A stretch of 64,000 nucleotides of DNA from Thiohalophilus sp. Lineage in GTDB: Bacteria; Pseudomonadota; Gammaproteobacteria; UBA6429; Thiohalophilaceae. The notes beneath the pieces were generated by a model. It made no database searches. It saw only the letters and a list, made by a program, of their open reading frames with translations, and was not told the DNA's origin. This document shows, one piece after another, positions 51,125-59,343 of the stretch; position 1 is the first letter of the stretch, and each line of letters begins with the position of its first letter. A program made the position numbers and the translations under genes. The stretch lies in contig NZ_JAXHMV010000002.1 in NCBI RefSeq assembly GCF_034521165.1, positions 62,001-126,000 of the forward strand, read 5' to 3'.

Positions 51125-52165
51125 TCACCTGGCTCGGGTAAGTAACATGGCGTCGCCGTAGCTGAAGAAGCGGTAGCGCTGTTCGACGGCGTGGCGGTAG
51201 GCGCGCATGACGTTGTCGTAGCCGGCGAAGGCGCAGACCAGCATCAGCAGGGTCGATTCGGGCAGATGGAAGTTGGTGATCAGCCCGTCAACGATCTGAA
51301 ACTCGTAGCCCGGATAGATAAAGATGTCCGTGTCGCCAGTGAACGGTCGCAGCTGGCCGTCGCGCGCCGCCGATTCCAGACAGCGCACGCTGGTGGTGCC
51401 CACGGCGATCACCCGCCCGCCTCGCTGGCGGGTCTGTGCCACCTGCTGGCAAACGGTCTCGTTCACCTCGACCCATTCGGCGTGCATGTGGTGTTCGTGA
51501 ATTTCCTCCACCCGTACCGGCTGAAAGGTGCCGGCGCCGACATGCAGCGTGACCCAGGCGGTCTCGATCCCCTGCGCCGCCAGCTGGACCAGCATGGCTT
51601 CATCAAAATGGAGTCCGGCGGTGGGGGCGGCCACCGCGCCGGGGCGGCGGGCAAAGACGGTCTGGTAACGTTCCCGATCGACCCTTTCATCGGCGCGACG
51701 AATATAGGGCGGCAGCGGCATGTGTCCCAGCTCGTCCAGTATCGTCAGCAAGGGGCGTTGGGGATCGTCGCGATCGGCGAGCCGCAGGTGAAACAGATCC
51801 CCTTCACGTCCCAGTACCGTGGCGCTCACGGTCTCGCTCAGGTGCAGCGTGGTGCCCGCCTTCGGGCTTTTACTGGCACGCACGTGAGCCAGCAAATCAG
51901 TGTCATCGAGCAACCGCTCCACCAGCACCTCGACCTGTCCGCCGGTCGCCTTGCGCCCGAACAGCCGCGCCGGAATCACCCGGGTATCGTTCATCACCAG
52001 CAGATCGCCGGCCTGCAGCAGGTCCGGCAACTGGACAAACTGCCGATCCGCTATCTCGCCAGTCGCGCCTTCCAGGCACAGCAAACGGCTGTCCCGTCGC
52101 TGGGCGGCGGGCACCTGGGCAATCAGCTCCTCGGGCAGATCAAAATGAAAATCCTGGCGTCGCAT
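51125..52165 (-). CDS. queA: S-adenosylmethionine:tRNA ribosyltransferase-isomerase
   Basis: Adds the epoxycyclopentane ring precursor to preQ1-tRNA, the step after Tgt. The 346-residue protein begins MRRQDFHFDLPEELIAQ and contains VNDTRVIPARLFG, APTAGLHFDE and TNFHLPESTLLMLV, all family motifs. ATG 52165 is preferred over an upstream frame that runs into the tRNA region. It is first in the queA-tgt-yajC-secDF order. Confidence 0.96.
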   Translation of the reverse strand: MRRQDFHFDLPEELIAQVPAAQRRDSRLLCLEGATGEIADRQFVQLPDLLQAGDLLVMNDTRVIPARLFGRKATGGQVEVLVERLLDDTDLLAHVRASKSPKAGTTLHLSETVSATVLGREGDLFHLRLADRDDPQRPLLTILDELGHMPLPPYIRRADERVDRERYQTVFARRPGAVAAPTAGLHFDEAMLVQLAAQGIETAWVTLHVGAGTFQPVRVEEIHEHHMHAEWVEVNETVCQQVAQTRQRGGRVIAVGTTSVRCLESAARDGQLRPFTGDTDIFIYPGYEFQIVDGLITNFHLPESTLLMLVCAFAGYDNVMRAYRHAVEQRYRFFSYGDAMLLTRAR

Positions 52166-52211
52166 GGCGGCGCATAGTAGCAGATTTGCGCGCCTTCGAC
52201 GCCAAACGCCC

Positions 52212-52240
52212 TTACAACCGCGGCCCGATTTGCCTATAAT
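52212..52240 (+). promoter_or_regulatory. promoter of tRNA-Leu
   Basis: -35 TTACAA (52212-52217) and a perfect -10 TATAAT (52235-52240) with 17-bp spacing, 12 bp before the mature tRNA 5' end. A GC-rich stretch between -10 and +1 resembles a stringent discriminator. Confidence 0.75.
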
Positions 52241-52252
52241 GGCCGCCGCAAT

Positions 52253-52337
52253 GGCGCTCTGGTGGAATTGGTAGACACGCGGCACTCAAAATGCCGTGGG
52301 GCAACCCGTCCCGGTTCGAGTCCGGGGAGCGCTACCA
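52253..52337 (+). tRNA. tRNA-Leu (anticodon CAA)
   Basis: An 85-nt class II tRNA. The acceptor stem GGCGCTC pairs with GAGCGCT (first pair G-U). The D arm contains AATTGGTAGAC, the anticodon loop is CTCAAAA (anticodon CAA, reading UUG), the variable arm is GTGGGGCAACCCGT, and the T arm is CCCGG-TTCGAGT-CCGGG. Discriminator A is followed by an encoded CCA. Its long variable arm and loop fit tRNA-Leu. Confidence 0.95.
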
Positions 52338-52347
52338 ACTTAAAACA

Positions 52348-52514
52348 CAGGGACGAGTTACGAGGGACGAGGGACGAGGAAACAAGCTCCTGCCCCTGAT
52401 TCATTCTTTAATTTCCCGTCGATATATAATCACTTTACCTGACAACAACGATGTAGTGCTGCCGGATGCCGTAACCGTTTTTCCTCGTCCCTCGTAACTC
52501 GTCCCTCGTCCCTG
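52348..52514. repeat. inverted-repeat element with GGGACGAGG ends
   Basis: The left arm ACAGGGACGAGTTACGAGGG.. (52348-52380) and the right arm TTCCTCGTCCCTCGTAACTC.. (52481-52514) are made of GGGACGAG-type units in opposite orientation around a 100-bp AT-rich middle. The right arm ends one base before the pgi stop codon. The end motif also borders the 145-bp tandem repeats at 27.6-27.9 kb. It may act as the pgi 3' structure. Confidence 0.6.
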
Positions 52515-54179
52515 TTACTTATCCGGACGCAATCCCTTGTAGTAGTTAATGAGCCCGTTGGTCGAGCTGTCGTGGCTGTCGATGGGGGTGCTGTCTTCCA
52601 GTTCGGGCAGGATTTCCGCGGCCAGTTGTTTGCCCAGTTCCACGCCCCATTGATCGAACGAGTTGATGTTCCAGATCACGCCCTGGACGAAGACCTTGTG
52701 TTCGTAAAGAGCGATCAGCCGTCCGAGGGTGCGGGGATCGAGGGTGTGGAACAGGATCGTATTGGTCGGTTTGTTACCGGGAAAGACGCGATAGGGTAAC
52801 AACCGTTCGATCTCCGCTTCGTCCAGTCCCTGGGCCTGCATGTCGGCGCGCGCCTCGGCGTCGGTTTTGCCGCGCATGAAGGCTTCGGTCTGGGCAAAGA
52901 CATTGGACATCAGGATACGATGATGATCGCGGATGCAGTGCAGGCTGGTAATCGGGGCGAGGATATCCGCCGGGATCAGTTTGGTGCCCTGGTGCATCAA
53001 TTGATAAAAGGCGTGCTGGCCGGTAATCCCCAGCTGACCGAACAGCACCGGGCCGGTCTCGTAGTCGGTAATCGGATTACCCTGGCGGTCCACGCTCTTG
53101 CCATTGCTCTCCATATCCATCTGGCGCAGATAATCGGGCAGATACTTGAGGTGCTGATCATACGGCAATATGGCGCAGGTCGATGCGCCGAGAAAATTGT
53201 TGTACCAGATACCGAGCAGGCCCAGGATCACCGGCATATTCTGTTCCAGTGGCGCACTGCGAAAATGGCGATCCATATCGCAGGCGCCCTGCAGCATGGC
53301 CTCGAAATGATCCATCCCCACCGAAATGGCGATACTCAGACCCACCGCCGACCACATGGAATAGCGGCCACCGACCCAGTCCCACATGCGAAAGATGTTG
53401 GACTCGGGAATGCCGAATTCCACGGCGGCCGGGACATTATCGCTGACCGCAATAAAATGGCGATCGATGGCTCCCTCGTCCCCGGCGATCTGGCGAAACC
53501 ATTTACGCGCGGTTTTGGCATTGACCAGGGTATCCTGCGTGGTAAAGCTCTTGGAGACGATAATAAACAGGGTGGTTTCGGGCTTGATCGCTTCCAGGGT
53601 GTCGAGAATATGGTTCTCGTCCACATTGGAGACAAAATGCATGCGCAGATCATGGATGGCATACGGCCGCAGAGCCTCGCAGGCCATCACCGGCCCCAGA
53701 TCCGAACCGCCCACCCCGATATTCACCACATCGGTGATCGGCTGGCCGGTATAGCCCCGCCACTGACGGGAACGGATGGTGTCGCTGAGCTCGCGCATCT
53801 GCGCCAGCACCGCCTGGACCTGGGGCAGAACATCCTCTCCCTCGACCCGGATCGGTCCCGACTCGGGATCGCGCAGCGCCGTGTGCAGCACGGCACGCTG
53901 CTCGGTATGGTTGATCGCCTCGCCGCTGTACATGCGCTCGATCCAGGCCGGCAATTCGCATTGCCCGGCCAGTTCCAGCAACTGCGCCCGCGTCTCCTCG
54001 GTGATCCGGTTCTTGGAATAATCCAGCAGCAGATCATCCAGCGTCAGCGAGAAACGGGCAAAGCGGTCCGGATCGCTGTCGAACAGCTCGCGCATGTGGA
54101 GCGATTCAATGGTTTTGGCATGCTGCTGCAGGGCCTGCCAGGCTGGCAGAGCGGTACGGGATACGGGGGCGGAGTCCAT
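52515..54179 (-). CDS. pgi: glucose-6-phosphate isomerase
   Basis: Interconverts glucose-6-phosphate and fructose-6-phosphate. The 554-residue protein has VGGSDLGPVMACEAL near 155, IVSKSFTTQDT near 210, GGRYSMWSAVGLS near 270 (PGI signature) and GQLGITGQHAFYQL with the catalytic Glu-His region. ATG 54179 (MDSAPVSRTALPAW) fits the E. coli length (549) and has AGGT upstream. ATGs 15 and 33 bp upstream are possible alternatives. Confidence 0.95.
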   Translation of the reverse strand: MDSAPVSRTALPAWQALQQHAKTIESLHMRELFDSDPDRFARFSLTLDDLLLDYSKNRITEETRAQLLELAGQCELPAWIERMYSGEAINHTEQRAVLHTALRDPESGPIRVEGEDVLPQVQAVLAQMRELSDTIRSRQWRGYTGQPITDVVNIGVGGSDLGPVMACEALRPYAIHDLRMHFVSNVDENHILDTLEAIKPETTLFIIVSKSFTTQDTLVNAKTARKWFRQIAGDEGAIDRHFIAVSDNVPAAVEFGIPESNIFRMWDWVGGRYSMWSAVGLSIAISVGMDHFEAMLQGACDMDRHFRSAPLEQNMPVILGLLGIWYNNFLGASTCAILPYDQHLKYLPDYLRQMDMESNGKSVDRQGNPITDYETGPVLFGQLGITGQHAFYQLMHQGTKLIPADILAPITSLHCIRDHHRILMSNVFAQTEAFMRGKTDAEARADMQAQGLDEAEIERLLPYRVFPGNKPTNTILFHTLDPRTLGRLIALYEHKVFVQGVIWNINSFDQWGVELGKQLAAEILPELEDSTPIDSHDSSTNGLINYYKGLRPDK

Positions 54180-54332
54180 TGATATACCTGTCATTAATCC
54201 GTCATAATTCATTAACTTACGGTGTTTATAAAGATACTAACACGCTGCCCCCACAAGGCAACCATTGTTACCACCCTTTTCGGATCATATAGAAAAAATT
54301 CCGTCAAGGGACACACTCCTCAGTTTGGCGGC

Positions 54333-54338
54333 TATAAT
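54333..54338 (+). promoter_or_regulatory. -10 element upstream of ppc
   Basis: A perfect TATAAT 36 bp before the ppc ATG, in the AT-rich gap between divergent pgi and ppc. The -35 is poor, so an activator may be needed. An upstream TTG at 54350 would sit too close to transcription start to be the start codon. Confidence 0.5.
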
Positions 54339-54373
54339 GTGCGGTCATTTTGCAACCGATACAAGCAGCGGCT

Positions 54374-57211
54374 ATGACGGCAGAAAAAACTTCCTCGCAA
54401 GACGGGACCCGTCAGACCGGCAAACAGCCGGTGAACGACAAACCGTTACGTTCCCGGGTTAAACTGTTTGGTAATATCCTCGGCCAGATCCTGCAGGAAC
54501 ATGCCGGGGCGAAGGTGTTCAACGCCGTGGAAACCCTGCGCAAGGGCCATATCAGCCTGCGCCAGGTGGATAACCCCAAAAAACGGCACAAACTGGCCGA
54601 ATACACCGCCACGCTGGATGCCGAAACCCTCGTTCATGTCGTGCGCGCCTTTGCCATCTATTTCAGCCTGGTCAATATTGCCGAGGAATCCTTTCAGCAC
54701 CGCCTGCGCCGTCGTGACGCCGGCAAGACCGGTCCCGATTGGAAAGGCTCCTATCACGCGGTATTAAAGGAACTGGAAGGCGACGGTATAGAACCGGCCC
54801 AGGTCCAGACCCTGCTGGATCGCCTGGCCTATATTCCGGTGTTTACCGCCCACCCGACCGAAGCCAAGCGCCGGACCATCCTCGAGGCATTGCGCCGGAT
54901 CTTCGTCATCAGTGAAGAGCTGGATGTCCCGAACCTGACTCTCAACCAGCGCGAAGAGATTCACGAGAAGCTGCGCCGCCATATTCGCATTCTCTACAAG
55001 ACCAATGAAGTGCGGGTGAACAAGCCGCAGGTGCTCGACGAGGTCAAAAACGGGCTGTATTACTTCAAGGAATCCCTGTTCGACGCGGTGCCCGATACCT
55101 ATCGCAACCTGGAAAAGTCCCTTAACCATATTTACGGCACCGGCCACGGTGTCAGGGTCCCGAGTTTTATTCGCTTCGGTTCCTGGATTGGCGGCGATCG
55201 TGACGGCAATCCCTTCGTCAAACCGCAGACCACCGTCAAGGCGGTCAACATGATGGCCCGGGCGGCGGTGGAGGAATATTACGAACGGGTACGGGGTCTG
55301 ACCCGCACCCTGACCCACTCCTCGCAGCTATGCGCGCCGAATGCCGCGTTCAACGACAGCCTGCAGCAGGACGAACAACGTTATCCGCACATCTACGCCG
55401 ATAATCCGGGGCGCTTCAAGCAGGAGCCCTATCGCCGCAAGCTGTTCATCATGCAAAAGCGGCTGCTGGCCACCCTGGACAAGCTGCAATCGCGTATCGA
55501 CGACGCCGAGTATGTCGGTCTGGGCTGCGGCTACGCCAACGAACATGAACTGCTGGCCGATCTCTATCTGATCCGCGATTCACTCATCAGTCACAACGAT
55601 ACCATCATCGCCGACGGCGAACTGCAAAATCTTATCCGCCTGGTGGAAACCTTTGGTTTTTATCTTGCCCAGCTGGACATTCGCCAGGAATCGACCATCC
55701 ACACCGAAACGGTCTCTGAGGTCATTCGCCAGCTGGACGGCAGCGATTACGCCGCCCTGGACGAGGAGGGTCGGCTTAACAAACTGGCCGAGCTGATCCG
55801 CCAGGGCGAAGCACCACAAATCGATCTCGAACCCCTGTCGGAGATGAGTCGCGAGACCGTCGAAGTCTTTCAGGTCATGGCCCGGCTGCGCGAGGAAGTC
55901 AGCCCGCACGCCTTCGGTACCTATGTCATCTCCATGACCCACCAGGCCAGTCATGTAATGGAAGTGATGTTCCTCGGCTGGCTGGCCGGCCTGTCGGGTT
56001 ACGAGAACGAGACTCCGTTTTGCCATATCCGCATCTCACCGCTGTTCGAAACGGTTAACGATCTGGCCCATATCGAACCGGTGATGAACCAGTTGCTGGA
56101 TATCCCGACCTACACCGAACTGCTCAATGCCTCCGGTAATACCCAGGAAGTGATGCTGGGCTACTCTGACTCCTGCAAGGACGGCGGCATTCTCGCTTCC
56201 ACCTGGAACCTGTATCAGGCACAACAACAGATTACGGCCCTGACACAGCAACGTAATATCAAGCTGCGTATGTTCCATGGTCGCGGCGGCACCATGGGTC
56301 GCGGCGGCGGCCCGACCCACGATTCGATCCTCTCGCAACCGACCGGCACCGTGCACGGTGAGATCAAGTTCACCGAACAGGGTGAAGTGCTCTCCTATAA
56401 ATACAGTAACCAGGAAACCGCGGTTTACGAGCTGACCATGGGCATCACCGGACTGCTCAAGGCGAGCCGCAACCTGATCGAACCGCCACCGCCGGACAAT
56501 CCCGAATACCTGGATATCATGGCCGAACTGGCCGCGACCGGCGAAAAACAGTATCGCGAACTGACCGACAATACCCCCGGCTTCCTCGATTATTTCTACG
56601 AGGCCACCCCGGTTTCGGAGATCGGACTGCTGAACATCGGCTCGCGTCCCTCGCATCGCAAGAAAACCGATCGCTCCAAGGAATCGGTCCGCGCCATCGC
56701 CTGGGTCTTTGGCTGGGCCCAGTCTCGCCATACGATCCCGGCCTGGTACGGGATTGGCAGCGCGCTGGAGAAATGGGTCGGGCGCAGCCCGGAGAGACTG
56801 CAAAAGCTCCAGGAGATGTACCAGAGCTGGCCGTTCTTCAGCGCCCTGCTGAGCAATACCCAGATGTCCCTGTTCAAGGGCGACATGCACATCGCCCAGG
56901 ACTACGCCGGCCTGTGCAAGGATCCGAATACTGCCAAAACCATCTACAACATGATCAACGGCGAATATAACCGCACCCGCCTGCGCGTCCTGGAAGCCGC
57001 CCGTTTGCAGGAACTGATGGCCGAAACCCCCAACCTCGCCCTCTCTCTCAAACGCCGCAATCCCTACCTGGATCCCCTCAACCAGATCCAGCGCATCCTC
57101 ATCGAACGCTTCCGCGACGAAACAATCAGCGAGGAAGAACGCAACCAGTGGCTCAACCCCCTGCTGCGCAGTATCAACGCCATCGCCGCGGGAATGCGCA
57201 ATACAGGCTAG
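54374..57211 (+). CDS. ppc: phosphoenolpyruvate carboxylase
   Basis: Replenishes oxaloacetate from PEP and bicarbonate in the cytoplasm. The 945-residue protein has the N-terminal catalytic histidine in FTAHPTEAKRR, GGDRDGNPFV near 275, the second signature FHGRGGTMGRGGGPTH near 640, and ends in the obligatory glycine (MRNTG) that completes the active site. ATG 54374 is chosen because the promoter -10 excludes an earlier start; the ribosome site is weak. The product is about 60 residues longer than E. coli Ppc, mainly at the N-terminus. Confidence 0.96.
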   Translation: MTAEKTSSQDGTRQTGKQPVNDKPLRSRVKLFGNILGQILQEHAGAKVFNAVETLRKGHISLRQVDNPKKRHKLAEYTATLDAETLVHVVRAFAIYFSLVNIAEESFQHRLRRRDAGKTGPDWKGSYHAVLKELEGDGIEPAQVQTLLDRLAYIPVFTAHPTEAKRRTILEALRRIFVISEELDVPNLTLNQREEIHEKLRRHIRILYKTNEVRVNKPQVLDEVKNGLYYFKESLFDAVPDTYRNLEKSLNHIYGTGHGVRVPSFIRFGSWIGGDRDGNPFVKPQTTVKAVNMMARAAVEEYYERVRGLTRTLTHSSQLCAPNAAFNDSLQQDEQRYPHIYADNPGRFKQEPYRRKLFIMQKRLLATLDKLQSRIDDAEYVGLGCGYANEHELLADLYLIRDSLISHNDTIIADGELQNLIRLVETFGFYLAQLDIRQESTIHTETVSEVIRQLDGSDYAALDEEGRLNKLAELIRQGEAPQIDLEPLSEMSRETVEVFQVMARLREEVSPHAFGTYVISMTHQASHVMEVMFLGWLAGLSGYENETPFCHIRISPLFETVNDLAHIEPVMNQLLDIPTYTELLNASGNTQEVMLGYSDSCKDGGILASTWNLYQAQQQITALTQQRNIKLRMFHGRGGTMGRGGGPTHDSILSQPTGTVHGEIKFTEQGEVLSYKYSNQETAVYELTMGITGLLKASRNLIEPPPPDNPEYLDIMAELAATGEKQYRELTDNTPGFLDYFYEATPVSEIGLLNIGSRPSHRKKTDRSKESVRAIAWVFGWAQSRHTIPAWYGIGSALEKWVGRSPERLQKLQEMYQSWPFFSALLSNTQMSLFKGDMHIAQDYAGLCKDPNTAKTIYNMINGEYNRTRLRVLEAARLQELMAETPNLALSLKRRNPYLDPLNQIQRILIERFRDETISEEERNQWLNPLLRSINAIAAGMRNTG

Positions 57212-57251
57212 AAGAGAATTTATCTCGCAGTAATTATTCTTTTTTCGGGTT

Positions 57252-57434
57252 CTCTGCTAAATAACGCAGAGAACGCGGAGGCGCAGAGAACGCAAAGAAA
57301 AAATAACCAGAATAATTGTTCGCCAGTCTATAAAAATTAGCTTTACTGACGATTTTGTTCTGAACAAACGATTGATAATAGATAATCTTTCTCTGCGTCC
57401 TTCGCGTCTTTGCGTCCTCTGCGTTCATTCCCAG
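57252..57434. mobile_element. MITE-like element with CGCAAAG inverted arms
   Basis: Left arm 57252-57297 (CTCTGCTAAATAACGCAGAG and following units) and right arm 57387-57434 (CTTTCTCTGCGTCCTTCGCG and following, ending GCGTTCATTCCCAG). The interior is AT-rich and has no open frame. It follows ppc. The spacer 57212-57595 contains this element and the terminator of the DsrE-like gene, and nothing else. Confidence 0.55.
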
Positions 57435-57538
57435 AGAATGAGAAAAAAGGGATCGGGTGACCTGTTCGAAAATGGTATTTCTGGTGTGGGTGATAGATTT
57501 GTTCTTATCGAGATAGACGATTCCGGTTTGTTACTGAA

Positions 57539-57566
57539 TAAAAAAGGGCCGGTAAACCGGCCCTTT
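57539..57566 (-). terminator. rho-independent terminator after the DsrE-like gene
   Basis: On the minus strand, stem AAAGGGCCGG/CCGGCCCTTT around a 4-nt loop with a U run, 30 bp beyond the stop. Confidence 0.9.
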
Positions 57567-57595
57567 GTGCAGTCGAGCTTGTTCGTAAAACAAGG

Positions 57596-58045
57596 TTACG
57601 GACGAATGTAGGTGTAACCCTGTTCCTGCAGCTCGGTGATCCGGGCGACGCCGCCGGGAACCACTTCAACACCCTCGGCCAGGGCCGGCTTTTTACCTTT
57701 TTTGCTCTCGATCTTGGCCATGGTATTGGCGCAGGCATTGAAGTTGATATTCTGCATGGCCATGCTCTCGACCCGCTTGGCATTTGTCCCGTTATCGGTA
57801 AGCAGGCTCAGTCCCGGTCCATAGGCAACAATCTGCACGTCAACGTTATCCATTCCGTACGCTTTTTGCAGGTTTGCGGCATTATTCAGGGCAATCTTCT
57901 GGGTGCGGGCATCATCCGTACTGACCTGGATAATCACCTTGTGATCCGGATCCATCGGCCCCGCCAGGGCGCTCTGCCCCAGAAAGACAGTAGCAAGTAC
58001 AACCGAAACCAGTCCACCTTTTATAAAATTCGTTACCGTATGCAT
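57596..58045 (-). CDS. periplasmic DsrE/F-like protein
   Basis: A 149-residue exported protein with signal peptide to about 28 (SALA/GPMDPDHKV). The mature domain follows the DsrE/DsrF fold: KVIIQVSTDDARTQKIALNNAANLQKAYG, VQIVAYGPGLSLL and FNACANTMAKIESK, where Cys sits at the usual late position of the family; then GVARITELQEQGYTYIRP. Cytoplasmic DsrE/TusD proteins transfer sulfur, but exported versions are of unknown function. ATG 58045 (MHTVTNF) is preferred since AAGGAG is 7 nt upstream; an ATG two codons earlier is too close to it. Confidence 0.85.
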   Translation of the reverse strand: MHTVTNFIKGGLVSVVLATVFLGQSALAGPMDPDHKVIIQVSTDDARTQKIALNNAANLQKAYGMDNVDVQIVAYGPGLSLLTDNGTNAKRVESMAMQNINFNACANTMAKIESKKGKKPALAEGVEVVPGGVARITELQEQGYTYIRP

Positions 58046-58356
58046 ACTCATTCTCCTTACAGCTCTTATGATATCTTGATCTATATCGTTATTATCTAAT
58101 AGACGACACCGGGAAAACCTGCGTCGTTGTTCTGGTGGTAAAACATCCAGCTACCACTTTACAAAAACATTACCTTTAAGCGAATACCGATGCAACCCAC
58201 CAGCGAACAAATCAACCCGGCGCGTTTTGATCAAAGCCTTTTCGGGGCACAAAAAATTTACCCCTGATAAAAAGATGCAGAAAATATGTAAGGAAGTGCA
58301 TGTTATTTCGTCTAAATCGGGTTTTGCGCTGTTGGCGACATCCGAGATTGTCTTTA

Positions 58357-58395
58357 GCCGATTGCCGGACACCGCGTTGCTATGTCCGGCCTACC
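58357..58395. repeat. REP-like hairpin, half unit
   Basis: Same half unit as at 14270-14309 (GCCGATTGCCGGACACCGCG to GGCCTACC), nearly identical over 39 bp. The long spacer 58046-58810 between the DsrE-like gene and panD holds only repeats; I see no gene in it. Confidence 0.75.
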
Positions 58396-58402
58396 ACTAA
58401 TC

Positions 58403-58486
58403 AATTCAAAATTCATCATTCAGAACTCAAAATTACTTTGCGTCCTTCGCGTCTTTGCGTCCTCTGCGTTATTTTCCAGGCGTCAG
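58403..58486. repeat. 84-bp direct repeat, copy 1 (TTCAAAATT + CTTTGCG arm)
   Basis: AATTCAAAATTCATCATTCA runs into ACTTTGCGTCCTTCGCG, CTTTGCG units and GCGTTATTTTCCAG. It matches 58681-58765 with only a few changes. The right half is a single arm of the MITE-like family, without the opposing arm. Confidence 0.7.
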
Positions 58487-58495
58487 AAAAGAGTC

Positions 58496-58571
58496 GCAGG
58501 CCCGATAAAGCGAAGCGGTATCGGGCAACACCGCCGATTGCCGGACACCGCGTTGCTATGTCCGGCCTACC
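58496..58571. repeat. REP-like double hairpin
   Basis: Matches the unit at 14384-14459: GCCCGATA/TATCGGGC then GCCGGACA/TGTCCGGC hairpins, bounded by GCAGGCC and GGCCTACC. Confidence 0.75.
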
Positions 58572-58680
58572 ATTCTCTCATAATGGCCTCCTTATAGAAT
58601 TTGCCGGTTCAAAGGAGGTCATTTTCTAATTAAAGTGACAATTTTCAATGTTGAGTTTTGAGTGACGGTATTCACTAACC

Positions 58681-58765
58681 AATTCAAAATTCATCATTCA
58701 GAATTCAAAATTACTTTGCGGCCTTCGCGTCTTTGCGTCCTCTGCGTTATTTTCCAGAGCGTCAG
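58681..58765. repeat. 84-bp direct repeat, copy 2
   Basis: Second copy of the 58403-58486 repeat, offset by 278 bp. It differs, for example, in ACTTTGCGGCC for ACTTTGCGTCC. It ends 45 bp before the panD stop. Confidence 0.7.
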
Positions 58766-58810
58766 GGAAAGAGACATTACCCTGAAACTGGCCACTAACG
58801 GGAATGAGGG

Positions 58811-59191
58811 TCAGGCGACCTGGACGGGAATGGTATTGCGGGTGTGGGTGATGTTGTTGTGCTCGTCGAGATAGACGAGTTTGGGCTTGTAGCTGGCCAG
58901 TTCTTTCTGATCCAGGCCGACGTAGGCGCAGATGATGATCACATCGCCGGGGTTGGCTTTGTGCGCGGCGGCGCCGTTGACGGAGACGATGCCGGACTCA
59001 TCCTTGGCACGGATCGCGTAGGTGGTAAATCGCTCGCCGTTGGTGACGTTGTAGATTTCGATCTGCTCGTATTCGCGGATACCGGAAATTTCGAGCAGTT
59101 TGCCGTCAATCGCGCAGGAACCTTCATACTCCAGCTCCGAATGGGTCACCCGGGCCCGGTGCAGCTTGGCCTTCAGCATGGTGGTCATCAT
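58811..59191 (-). CDS. panD: aspartate 1-decarboxylase (pyruvoyl enzyme)
   Basis: Makes beta-alanine for pantothenate. The 126-residue proenzyme self-cleaves at Gly24-Ser25 (YEGSC), and the start at 59191 (MMTTMLKAKLHRARVTHSEL) puts the cleavage at exactly the E. coli position. Conserved NGAAAHKANPGD and CAYVGL segments follow. It lies downstream of panC on the same strand with a 152-bp gap. Confidence 0.97.
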   Translation of the reverse strand: MMTTMLKAKLHRARVTHSELEYEGSCAIDGKLLEISGIREYEQIEIYNVTNGERFTTYAIRAKDESGIVSVNGAAAHKANPGDVIIICAYVGLDQKELASYKPKLVYLDEHNNITHTRNTIPVQVA

Positions 59192-59343
59192 GGTCCAACT
59201 GTTCCTCTATCACTACGACACGCGTTTGGGAACTATCTATTTTAGCATGCCCAACCCGGCCTTCCTACCAGCCAAGATCTTCTTTTATAAGGTGTTTTTA
59301 CAGACCTGGCTTGACAGGCCCCGCCGCTTTTGGCTGACCGCCT

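Noticed and set aside
52253..52514. tRNA-Leu as an integration site for an island or prophage
   Set aside because: No integrase, no duplicated tRNA 3' end and only housekeeping genes follow; only a small inverted-repeat element is present.
14321..58765. Possible CRISPR arrays from the repeated CGCAAAG and CCGGACA motifs
   Set aside because: Repeats are scattered, in inverted or imperfect arrangement, without regular repeat-spacer units, and no cas genes are present.
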